Source: an uncultured bacterium (lineage in GTDB: Bacteria; Patescibacteriota; Saccharimonadia; Saccharimonadales; Saccharimonadaceae). From it: a DNA stretch of 15,288 nucleotides. Under the pieces are notes generated by a model. That model was not told the origin of the DNA. It worked only from the letters and a program-made list of their open reading frames with translations, and made no database searches. Each line of letters starts with the position of its first letter. Position 1 is the stretch's first letter. The stretch is from NCBI GenBank assembly GCA_900556165.1, contig USNP01000005.1:1-15288 (forward strand), written 5' to 3'. A program made the translations under genes and the position numbers. This document shows positions 6,722 through 12,135 of the stretch, piece after piece.

Positions 6722-7583
6722 GTTTTGGGAAAATAATTTCGCAAATTTAGATGATAAATATGGCTTAATTTCGCCCGTAGATAGCGATTATCCTTTTTTG
6801 ATTGGGAAAAGTGACGACCGAATTGAGGTTGGCTATACAACCAAACGTGATGAATTTAAAACTCGAGTTCCAAACAGAAAATATGCGCCACATTTTTTGC
6901 TCTACCGTGGTGATATTTCACTTTTGAATAAAGAGAATTTTTTGAAAAATATCGCGGTGATTGGTGTTTTAAATCCGACCGATGAAATCATTAAACGCGA
7001 AAAAAAAATCGTTCAAGAAATTGTTAAACGCGGTGGAAATATCGTGAGTGGTTTAGCACTTGGTTGCGATTCTGTGGCACATAAAGAATGTCTTGCAAGC
7101 GGCGGAAAAACTATTGCGGTTTTACCTTCAAGATTGGATAATATTTTGCCAAAAGAAAATAATGAACTTGCGAATGAAATTGTTTCAAAAGGCGGTTTGC
7201 TGATAACAGAATACTACAACGAGCCAATTGACCGTTTCGAAAGTTCTGCTCGCTATATCGAAAGAGATCGTTTACAAGCGTATTTTAGTAGTTCGATAGT
7301 TTTAGCTGCTAGCTATCGCCACCCCGATAAAAATGGGCCGCAATATCTCAAAGATGGAATAAAACGCGATAGCGGATCTCGTCATGCGATGAAAATTGCT
7401 GGCGAAAATGATCGTAAGCGATATGTGCTTTATAATGACAAAATAGATTCTAAAAATGAAATGTTTGATCTGAACCGCGATTTATTGAAAGATAAAAATA
7501 ATCCCGCAAAAATATTAACCAATACTTCGATTGATGAGATGTTTGATGGCGAATTGCCCGGACATCTCCCGATTTTTGGATAA
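6663..7583 (+). CDS. DprA/SMF-like Rossmann protein (ShosA-like)
   Basis: A 306-residue protein starting MIYSKNTLEK, chosen because GGAGG (6652-6656) lies six bases before this ATG, inside the preceding gene. Residues about 80-220 match the DprA/SMF nucleic-acid-binding Rossmann fold: LLYRGDISLLN (79-89), IAVIG (97-101), SGLALGCDSVAHK (129-141), GGKTIAVLPSRLDNILPKEN (147-166), GGLLITEY (177-184), and a divergent IERDRLQAYFSSSIVLAA (199-216) where DprA has RNRIIAGLS. The first ~78 residues are unassigned, and no C-terminal winged helix of housekeeping DprA is apparent. Housekeeping DprA loads RecA on incoming single strands; ShosA-type relatives act as antitoxin or DNA sensor for a PRTase toxin. 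The 59-base overlap with the PRTase gene favours the second. It might still serve natural transformation. Confidence 0.8.
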   Translation: MIYSKNTLEKFAKFTKKTVEFWENNFANLDDKYGLISPVDSDYPFLIGKSDDRIEVGYTTKRDEFKTRVPNRKYAPHFLLYRGDISLLNKENFLKNIAVIGVLNPTDEIIKREKKIVQEIVKRGGNIVSGLALGCDSVAHKECLASGGKTIAVLPSRLDNILPKENNELANEIVSKGGLLITEYYNEPIDRFESSARYIERDRLQAYFSSSIVLAASYRHPDKNGPQYLKDGIKRDSGSRHAMKIAGENDRKRYVLYNDKIDSKNEMFDLNRDLLKDKNNPAKILTNTSIDEMFDGELPGHLPIFG

Positions 7584-7587
7584 AATT

Positions 7588-8121
7588 ATGACAAAATTAA
7601 TTATTTGCGATATCGATAATACACTACTTTTTACTGATAAATTAAATAATAAGGCATATATTTATGCTGCTAAAATTTTAAAAATTCAGCTTCCCGATGT
7701 TGTTTTAAATGCGCCCAGAATTACTGCGAGTTTAATCAAGAAATATGCTAAAAATATTAATAACTCAACTTTCGAAAAGCTTCAGGATAAGAAATTGAAT
7801 TATTTTTTGGGTCATCTTGAACAGATTAAAATTAATCAAAAACTACTGAATGAAATTAAGGAAAATTCGGATTTTATATATTTATGGACGAGCTCAAATG
7901 AGCGGCGAGCGTTGGCAGAGTGTTGTATGCTGAAAATTCCTTTCGATGAGCTGATTTCTTTTGATAAAAAGAATTCCAGTGTTAAGGTTTTACGCAAAAT
8001 GATTTTTGGGATTATGGCTAAAATCAAAATTTCTAGCGTCGATATTATAGTTTATGACGATGATGAAAATTTCTTAAATAAAATTGCACAATTAGGAGTT
8101 AAAACAGTTTTAGTAAAATAA
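7588..8121 (+). CDS. HAD-superfamily hydrolase, third gene of cassette
   Basis: A 177-residue protein with a HAD phosphatase signature: motif I ICDIDNTLLF (nucleophile D8, acid D10, T12), motif II LWTSSN (T101), a candidate motif III lysine near K133, and motif IV IIVYDDDENF (D157/D158). A helical cap of about 80 residues lies between motifs I and II. The substrate is unknown; small HADs of this kind usually hydrolyse phosphomonoesters such as nucleotides or sugar phosphates. The start at 7588 comes four bases after the DprA-like stop, with only a weak GGAT upstream, so it is probably translated by coupling. Position suggests it belongs to the PRTase-DprA unit, possibly acting on a nucleotide product; this is inference. 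A terminator directly follows the stop. Confidence 0.75.
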   Translation: MTKLIICDIDNTLLFTDKLNNKAYIYAAKILKIQLPDVVLNAPRITASLIKKYAKNINNSTFEKLQDKKLNYFLGHLEQIKINQKLLNEIKENSDFIYLWTSSNERRALAECCMLKIPFDELISFDKKNSSVKVLRKMIFGIMAKIKISSVDIIVYDDDENFLNKIAQLGVKTVLVK

Positions 8122-8150
8122 AAAACAGCTTCTTTCGAAGACTGTTTTTT
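8121..8150 (+). terminator. Terminator of the PRTase-DprA-HAD operon
   Basis: AAAAACAG (8121-8128) pairs with CTGTTTTT (8142-8149), extended by CTTC/GAAG (8129-8132 with 8137-8140) around loop TTTC, with one bulged A at 8141. It begins within the stop codon. Confidence 0.85.
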
Positions 8151-8163
8151 AAAAAATAATTTC

Positions 8164-8248
8164 TGGTACACGAGAAAGGACTTGAACCTTCACGCCAATT
8201 GGCACTAGTTCCTAAGACTAGCGTGTCTACCAATTCCACCACTCGTTC
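8164..8248 (-). tRNA. tRNA-Leu(UAG)
   Basis: Minus-strand class II cloverleaf. It has a D-arm GTGGAATTGGTAGACAC, anticodon stem CTAGT/ACTAG with loop CTTAGGA (anticodon UAG, reads CUA and probably other CUN codons), a long variable arm with GCC/GGC pairing, a T-arm with loop TTCAAGT, and encoded CCA (8164-8166). The acceptor stem is imperfect: pairs 3-7 are good, but position 2 is A against G71 and position 1 is G against U72. Discriminator A73 is the normal leucine identity base. Confidence 0.92.
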
Positions 8249-8262
8249 AAAATTACATTACT

Positions 8263-8291
8263 ATTTTAACTGATATTTTTCGAAAAGTCAA
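8263..8291 (-). promoter_or_regulatory. Promoter of tRNA-Leu
   Basis: Minus strand TTGACT (8286-8291), 17-base spacer, TAAAAT (8263-8268). Transcription should start about 7 bases before the mature tRNA 5' end at 8248, so the two adjacent tRNAs have separate promoters. Confidence 0.65.
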
Positions 8292-8315
8292 GGATTTTTT
8301 CAAAAAATAGATTTT

Positions 8316-8403
8316 TGGCGGAGAGAACAGGATTCGAACCTGCGAGAGCTTGCACTCAACACGCGTTCCAGGCGTGCGCCTTAAACCACTCGGCCATCTC
8401 TCC
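8316..8403 (-). tRNA. tRNA-Ser(GGA)
   Basis: Minus-strand class II cloverleaf. The acceptor is GGAGAGA/TCTCTCC, the anticodon stem CACGC/GCGTG with loop CTGGAAC (anticodon GGA, reads UCC/UCU), followed by a long variable arm and a T-arm with TTCGAAT. Discriminator G and CCA (8316-8318) are encoded. All stems pair fully. Confidence 0.97.
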
Positions 8404-8411
8404 ATAAAATT

Positions 8412-8440
8412 ATTTTACTTTATTTTTGAATTTTTTTCAA
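8412..8440 (-). promoter_or_regulatory. Promoter of tRNA-Ser(GGA)
   Basis: Minus strand TTGAAA (8435-8440), 17-base spacer, TAAAAT (8412-8417). Start is predicted one or two bases before the mature 5' end at 8403. It is interleaved with the plus-strand promoter of the 8464 gene. Confidence 0.65.
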
Positions 8441-8448
8441 TTAAATCG

Positions 8449-8457
8449 TGATATAAT
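8449..8457 (+). promoter_or_regulatory. Extended -10 promoter of the 8464 gene (leaderless)
   Basis: TGA (8449-8451) plus TATAAT (8452-8457), then six bases to the ATG at 8464. A TTGAAT at 8426-8431 is a poor -35 because of its 20-base spacing. No Shine-Dalgarno is present, so a leaderless mRNA is predicted. Confidence 0.7.
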
Positions 8458-8463
8458 TTACTC

Positions 8464-8889
8464 ATGGAGTCAAAAAAATATAATCCTGAAGAAATCTATC
8501 CAACACCTGAAGAAAAACCAGATAAAAATCAAAACCCGCAGGAGTCAGAAAATAACGCTTTTATTCTTGAGGAATATAAAATAATTCGAAAAGGCAAAAG
8601 CGAAGATTTTACGCCAATTCAAATTGCTGCAATATTGGGATTTTTGAGTTTACTTCCAATCTCTTCGTCAGCTCCAATTATTAACTATGGTTTTAGTCTG
8701 CTTTCAGTTATAGCTGTTAGTTATTCGCTTAAGGCTGCAAATAAATTCGAAATTGAAACTGGGCGAAAATCAAAGGCAAAAATCTGGGCAGAAATTCTAC
8801 TAACACTTCAAATTGGTATTTTTATAATGTATTTGATTTCTGGTATATTTTCTGCTGGAGGAATGCTGAACGGAGCTAAATTATTTTAG
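8464..8889 (+). CDS. Small membrane protein, DUF4190-like layout
   Basis: A 141-residue protein. Residues 1-50 are hydrophilic and rich in Pro, Glu and Lys, probably cytoplasmic. Hydrophobic segments follow at about 52-67 and 71-90, then a charged loop (KAANKFEIETGRKSKAK, 90-106), and another segment at about 108-130. A disordered N-terminus followed by two or three membrane helices, with IAAILGFLSLLPI at the start of the first, resembles DUF4190-type proteins, but the match is by appearance only and no function is known to me. The start is set by the -10 box six bases upstream. A separate promoter lies between it and the broken gene at 8959. Confidence 0.75.
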   Translation: MESKKYNPEEIYPTPEEKPDKNQNPQESENNAFILEEYKIIRKGKSEDFTPIQIAAILGFLSLLPISSSAPIINYGFSLLSVIAVSYSLKAANKFEIETGRKSKAKIWAEILLTLQIGIFIMYLISGIFSAGGMLNGAKLF

Positions 8890-8896
8890 GACTACA

Positions 8897-8924
8897 TTGT
8901 TTTTTAAAATGTTTATGGTAAAAT
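8897..8924 (+). promoter_or_regulatory. Promoter of the interrupted gene at 8959
   Basis: TTGTTT (8897-8902), 16-base spacer, TAAAAT (8919-8924) with TGG before it. GAGG (8947-8950) then lies eight bases before the ATG at 8959, so transcription and initiation signals look intact. Confidence 0.55.
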
Positions 8925-8958
8925 TTAATTGAAATTTAATCTAAATGAGGTATCATAT

Positions 8959-9222
8959 ATGAAAAAATCCACAAAGCCACGAAATTTAAAAGATATAATC
9001 ATTATTTAATTAGTTATTTTTAATTTTATCGTGAGTATTTTTGCAATTTTTTTGGGAGTTCAATTTTACATTCAAAAAGATGCTCTATCACATTATTTAG
9101 TGCAAGACCTTAACACTGATCAAATAAATTACGAATGTCACAAAACACCTTCAGATCAGTGTACAAAAGAATATAATCGAATGGTTGATATTGAGCAACA
9201 TATCATTTCTGAAAGATTTTAA
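8959..9222 (+). pseudogene. Small single-pass membrane protein gene interrupted by in-frame TAA
   Basis: The ATG at 8959 has GAGG upstream and reads MKKSTKPRNLKDIIII, then TAA at 9007-9009, then continues in the same frame as LVIFNFIVSIFAIFLGVQF and on to a stop at 9220-9222 (86 residues without the internal stop). The two parts join into one plausible protein: a basic cytoplasmic start, one membrane helix spanning the stop codon, and an outside domain with two cysteines (YECHKTPSDQC). No ribosome site precedes the GTG at 9031, so independent translation of the second part is unlikely. A terminator follows. This is best read as a recent nonsense mutation, or a sequence error. The family is not recognised. 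Confidence 0.65.
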
Positions 9223-9237
9223 TTTTGAGTTATTTCT

Positions 9238-9265
9238 AAGCCACCAAATTTTTGGGGCTTTTATT
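9238..9265 (+). terminator. Terminator after the interrupted gene
   Basis: AAGCC (9238-9242) pairs with GGCTT (9256-9260), continued by CCAAA/TTTGG with one bulged A (9243) and a tight loop. A T-rich tail follows. It directly abuts the -35 of the zwf promoter. Confidence 0.75.
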
Positions 9266-9293
9266 TTGACCGTTAATTGTAATATGGTATAAT
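9266..9293 (+). promoter_or_regulatory. Promoter of the zwf-HIT operon
   Basis: TTGACC (9266-9271), 16-base spacer, TATAAT (9288-9293) preceded by TGG. The leader of about 20 bases carries GAGGAG (9313-9318) before the ATG at 9322. Confidence 0.75.
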
Positions 9294-9321
9294 TAAAATA
9301 GACTAATAAAACGAGGAGTAA

Positions 9322-10623
9322 ATGAAAACAAAGCTTGTAATTTTTGGGCTAACTGGTGATTTAGGACGTCGAAAACTAATACCAGCACTTGATTCCCTAC
9401 TTGAAAAAAACGAAATTTTACCAGAAGAAATTGAAGTCATTGGAGTTTCACGAAGAGAAATCCAGCCTTTCGAAATTCTTGAAAGCTCGCTCGGATTTTC
9501 GCGTGCAGAAAATTCGAAACTTTCGCAAATTTTGAGCTTTTTTGAAATGAATTTGGCTGAAGAAGCGGATTATGAAAAACTTAAAAAATATCTTGAAAAA
9601 GATGGTGAATCGCAAATTTTACTGTATCTTTCGGTTCCGCCAGCCAGTGCTGCACAAATTTCAACGCTTGCTGGAAAAGCTGGTTTGAACGGCGAAAATG
9701 TTAAAATTCTATTCGAAAAACCTTTTGGGATTGATTTAAAATCTGCACACGAATTTGTTTCACGAACGGCAGAATTTTTTAGCGAAAAGCAAATTTTTCG
9801 AATCGATCATTATCTTGCAAAAGAGATGGCACAGAATTTGCTAATTTTACGACACAAAAATGCGTTATTTTCGCAAATTTGGAATGGAAAATCAATTTCA
9901 AAAGTTCAAATTGTAGCCAGCGAACAAATTGGAATCGAGGGTCGCGGAACTTTTTATGAACAAAGTGGCGCTTTGCGTGATTTTATTCAGAGTCATTTAA
10001 TTCAGATTCTGGCGCTGTTTTTAGCGGATTTTCCGAAAAGTTGGAGTGATTTACCGGGTGCGCGTTTTAAGGCTTTAGAACAGATTGAAGTTCTTCAAAA
10101 TCCTGAGGAAAACGCAATTCGTGGACAATATCAAACTTATCGTGAAGAAGTTGAAAATCCAAAATCTTGCGTTGAAACTTTTGCAAAAATTCGGTTATTT
10201 TCGAAAGATAAAAATTGGAAAAATGTGCCTTTCGAATTAATTTCGGGTAAAAACTTGAGTGAAAAACGCAGCGAAATTCGCATTCATTTGCGTAAAACTG
10301 AGGAAAATCAAGCAAATTTGGTTCAGATTTCACTCGATGATTCGGCAAGTGTAAAAATCGAACTTGCGACAAAAATTCCAGGTTTGAATCGTCGCACCGA
10401 AATTCGAAATCTAAGCTTTTCGTATGATGAAAACGCCACAACCGCCGAGGCCTATGAAAAAGTGTTGGCCGAAGCAATTCGTAACGAAAAAGTCTTCTTT
10501 GCAGAAAGTGATGAAATTTTGCGTGCGTGGGAGATTCTTCAACCAGCTTTGGATTTTTGGCAAAATTCGAGCGAAGAAACTTTACGATTTTATGAAAAAG
10601 GGACGGATTGGAACAAAATTTAA
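9322..10623 (+). CDS. zwf: Glucose-6-phosphate 1-dehydrogenase
   Basis: A 433-residue cytoplasmic enzyme oxidising glucose-6-phosphate to 6-phosphogluconolactone with NAD(P)+, the entry to the oxidative pentose phosphate pathway. Visible motifs: nucleotide-binding FGLTGDLGRRKL (8-19), LSVPP (103-107), FEKPFG (131-136), the active-site RIDHYLAKE (160-168, family consensus RIDHYLGKE), and EGRGTFYEQSGALRDFIQSHLIQ (206-228). It is about 50 residues shorter than the usual ~490, mainly in the C-terminal half; all catalytic motifs are present. GAGGAG sets the start. The stop TAA overlaps the ATG of the HIT gene as TAATG, so the two are co-translated. It draws on the same hexose-phosphate pool as the isomerase at 1-1014. 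Confidence 0.95.
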   Translation: MKTKLVIFGLTGDLGRRKLIPALDSLLEKNEILPEEIEVIGVSRREIQPFEILESSLGFSRAENSKLSQILSFFEMNLAEEADYEKLKKYLEKDGESQILLYLSVPPASAAQISTLAGKAGLNGENVKILFEKPFGIDLKSAHEFVSRTAEFFSEKQIFRIDHYLAKEMAQNLLILRHKNALFSQIWNGKSISKVQIVASEQIGIEGRGTFYEQSGALRDFIQSHLIQILALFLADFPKSWSDLPGARFKALEQIEVLQNPEENAIRGQYQTYREEVENPKSCVETFAKIRLFSKDKNWKNVPFELISGKNLSEKRSEIRIHLRKTEENQANLVQISLDDSASVKIELATKIPGLNRRTEIRNLSFSYDENATTAEAYEKVLAEAIRNEKVFFAESDEILRAWEILQPALDFWQNSSEETLRFYEKGTDWNKI

Positions 10624-11024
10624 TGAACGAAAAATCAATTTTTACGCGAATTATTGAGGGTGAAATTCCCTGTTATAAGATTTATGAAGACGAAAAAGTT
10701 TTCGCAATGCTCGATATCGAACCGCTTTCGAACGGTCATGTTTTGGTTTTTCCGAAAAAGCAAATTGATTTGTTATGGGATTTAGAGAAAGATGACTATG
10801 ATTATCTGTGGCAAATTGCTAAGAAAATTGCTAAGAAAATTCAGACTGAAATGAAGCCGATTCGTGTGGGCGTTGTGGTTGAAGGTTTTGGTGTGCCACA
10901 TGCGCATATTCACCTTGTTCCACTTTACGATAAGAATGTTTTACAACTTCATCATGGTTACCCCGCCGAAACTACTCCTGAAGAATTAATGAAAATTGCG
11001 CAAAAAATTGCTTTCGAAAAATAA
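10623..11024 (+). CDS. HIT-family nucleotide hydrolase/transferase
   Basis: A 133-residue histidine-triad protein. The catalytic motif PHAHIHLVPL (H93, H95, H97) and the substrate-loop region (FAMLDIEPLSNGHVLVFPK, 27-45) are clear. The N-terminal IFTRIIEGEIPCYKIYEDE resembles the usual IFCKII start, but the metal-site cysteine is Thr. HIT proteins hydrolyse adenosine phosphoramidates or dinucleoside polyphosphates; the exact substrate cannot be read from sequence. I start it at 10623, where ATG overlaps the zwf stop by one base; an in-frame ATG at 10608 would add five residues. It depends on the zwf promoter. A strong bidirectional hairpin follows. Confidence 0.92.
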   Translation: MNEKSIFTRIIEGEIPCYKIYEDEKVFAMLDIEPLSNGHVLVFPKKQIDLLWDLEKDDYDYLWQIAKKIAKKIQTEMKPIRVGVVVEGFGVPHAHIHLVPLYDKNVLQLHHGYPAETTPEELMKIAQKIAFEK

Positions 11025-11030
11025 AAAATA

Positions 11031-11055
11031 ACCCCACAATTTGTGGGGTTTTGAA
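11031..11055. terminator. Bidirectional terminator between the HIT gene and the 11366 gene
   Basis: AACCCCACA (11031-11039) pairs with TGTGGGGTT (11043-11051), loop ATT, with A-run before and T-run after. It serves both converging genes. Confidence 0.92.
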
Positions 11056-11069
11056 GTGAAAATAAGCTA

Positions 11070-11366
11070 TTAGAGAATTATGATGTTGTGTCTTTCGCAG
11101 AAATCAATTGTGTCTCTAACGTGAGCTTCGAAGTATTTGTCATGCTTGGAAGCGCAGTTGATTGAGTAAGGGCCAGTTTTACCTTTAACTAAATAGTTAT
11201 CAATGTGGCGTTTTTCACGATCGAGAAATGCCTTACGGTCATCTTCTGATGCATTTTTAAAGTCGAGTCCTTCTACAGGTTTTGTCTCTTTATGCTCGCA
11301 TGAACTAAGCATTAGCAAAACTGATCCGTTTTCTTGATCTTCGAACTTTTTGAAAACTTTAACCAT
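11070..11366 (-). CDS. Small protein of unknown function behind a structured leader
   Basis: A 98-residue protein starting MVKVFKKFEDQENGS. I chose the ATG at 11366 because GGAG lies eight bases upstream; an in-frame TTG at 11441 would extend it through an RNA-like hairpin and has no ribosome site. It is soluble and charged, with a beta-like start, a central Asp/Lys/Arg-rich helix (SEDDRKAFLDREKRHIDNYL) and three cysteines (in SSCEH, INCAS, DFCER). I know no matching family. The notable thing is its context: the promoter at 11530-11558 would give a leader of about 155 bases that folds into a long nested hairpin, suggesting post-transcriptional control. It converges with the HIT gene at a shared terminator. 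Confidence 0.65.
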   Translation of the reverse strand: MVKVFKKFEDQENGSVLLMLSSCEHKETKPVEGLDFKNASEDDRKAFLDREKRHIDNYLVKGKTGPYSINCASKHDKYFEAHVRDTIDFCERHNIIIL

Positions 11367-11393
11367 TATAGTTTCTCCGCGTTTAAAGCCCGC

Positions 11394-11486
11394 TTGGCTA
11401 TAGAATAAATCGAAACTTTTAGTTTCGAAAGCTGAGCTCAATTTTTAAACTCAATTTTCGAAACTAAAAAATCGATAAATAGCCAA
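11394..11486 (-). promoter_or_regulatory. Long nested hairpin in the 5' leader of the 11366 gene
   Basis: Three nested perfectly paired helices are visible: 11394-11401 with 11479-11486 (TTGGCTAT/ATAGCCAA, 8 bp), 11409-11413 with 11472-11476 (ATCGA/TCGAT, 5 bp), and 11417-11430 with 11456-11469 (TTTTAGTTTCGAAA and its complement, 14 bp), closing a 25-base loop. A second small hairpin (ACTTGC/GCAAGT, 11508-11523) sits at the predicted 5' end of the transcript. The element ends 27 bases before the start codon at 11366. I cannot match it to a known riboswitch or leader family. Confidence 0.6.
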
Positions 11487-11529
11487 TTTCTCACTTCTGA
11501 AATGTTCACTTGCCAACGCAAGTAACTTA

Positions 11530-11558
11530 ATTATATCACTAAAATTGAAAAAAGTCAA
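11530..11558 (-). promoter_or_regulatory. Promoter of the 11366 gene
   Basis: Minus strand TTGACT (11553-11558), 17-base spacer ending TGA, TATAAT (11530-11535). Start near 11523, exactly where the first leader hairpin begins. Interleaved with the rlmH promoter. Confidence 0.7.
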
Positions 11559-11573
11559 GAGTTATGTTAAAAT
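11545..11573 (+). promoter_or_regulatory. Promoter of rlmH (leaderless)
   Basis: TTGAAA (11545-11550), 17-base spacer ending TGT, TAAAAT (11568-11573), six bases to the ATG at 11580. No Shine-Dalgarno lies upstream of the ATG. Confidence 0.75.
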
Positions 11574-11579
11574 TTAAGT

Positions 11580-12032
11580 ATGAGAATTATTGCAATTGGC
11601 AAAAAGCATGAAAAATGGGTTTCAAGTGGAATTGATCTTTTCGAAAAGCGTTTGAAAAAGCCGTTTGATTTAAAGTGGGAAATTTTGGCGCATTCAAATT
11701 TTGCTGAGGAAAAAGCGCGAGAAGAAGAAACGGCACGAATTTTGGCGAAAGTTCAACCGCGCGATTTTGTAATTTTGTTGGATGAACGCGGAAAAAATAT
11801 TTCTAGTCCAGAACTTTCAAAAATACTGATGAATGGTTTTGTGAATTCTCAAAATTTTGTGATTGTGATTGGTGGTGCTTTCGGGGTTACAGAAGAGCTT
11901 CGAAAGCGTGCGAATTTTGTTTGGAGTCTTTCGAAATTAGTTTTTCCTCATCAAATTGTACGATTAATCTTGGTTGAGCAAATTTATCGTGCACAAGAAA
12001 TTTCTTCAGGCGGAAAATATCACCACGAATGA
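11580..12032 (+). CDS. rlmH: 23S rRNA (pseudouridine-1915-N3)-methyltransferase
   Basis: A 150-residue SPOUT-fold methyltransferase that methylates pseudouridine 1915 in helix 69 of 23S rRNA using SAM, acting on assembled 70S ribosomes. Family marks are clear: MRIIAIGKKHEKW at the start, LDERGK (67-72), the SAM-binding knot VIGGAFGV (96-103), VFPHQIVRLILVEQIYRA (121-138) and the C-terminal YHHE. Length is close to the usual 155-159. The terminal YHHE followed by TGA shows that TGA is a stop in this organism. The ATG lies six bases after the -10 box, so the mRNA is predicted leaderless. No clear terminator separates it from the ABC genes downstream, which have their own promoter. Confidence 0.96.
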   Translation: MRIIAIGKKHEKWVSSGIDLFEKRLKKPFDLKWEILAHSNFAEEKAREEETARILAKVQPRDFVILLDERGKNISSPELSKILMNGFVNSQNFVIVIGGAFGVTEELRKRANFVWSLSKLVFPHQIVRLILVEQIYRAQEISSGGKYHHE

Positions 12033-12097
12033 GTTTGTGCTTTGTGTAAAAAGCTGTGGAAATTCTGAAAAAGTTCAAAAATTTGTGCTGAAAATAT

Positions 12098-12126
12098 TTG
12101 CGAAAAACCGTAAAAAAATATATAAT
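12098..12126 (+). promoter_or_regulatory. Promoter of the ABC transporter operon
   Basis: TTGCGA (12098-12103), 17-base spacer, TATAAT (12121-12126), nine bases to the ATG at 12136. The leader would be only two or three bases, too short for a Shine-Dalgarno. Confidence 0.65.
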
Positions 12127-12135
12127 AGAATTACT

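Noticed and set aside
6023..8248. Genomic island inserted at the 3' end of tRNA-Leu
   Set aside because: The cassette does lie beside the tRNA 3' end, but I see no duplicate of that end near 5950-6022, and no integrase or transposase.
8959..9222. Stop-codon recoding as the explanation for the internal TAA
   Set aside because: TAA, TAG and TGA all end normal genes in this window, and known recoding in related phyla concerns TGA, not TAA.
10067..10477. 136-codon minus-strand frame inside zwf
   Set aside because: It is the complement of a conserved enzyme frame, has unusual His/Phe-rich composition and no ribosome site.
11974..12135. N-terminal extension of the ABC ATPase beginning inside rlmH
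   Set aside because: The extension overlaps rlmH, has no ATPase-family similarity, and lies upstream of a good promoter ending at 12126.
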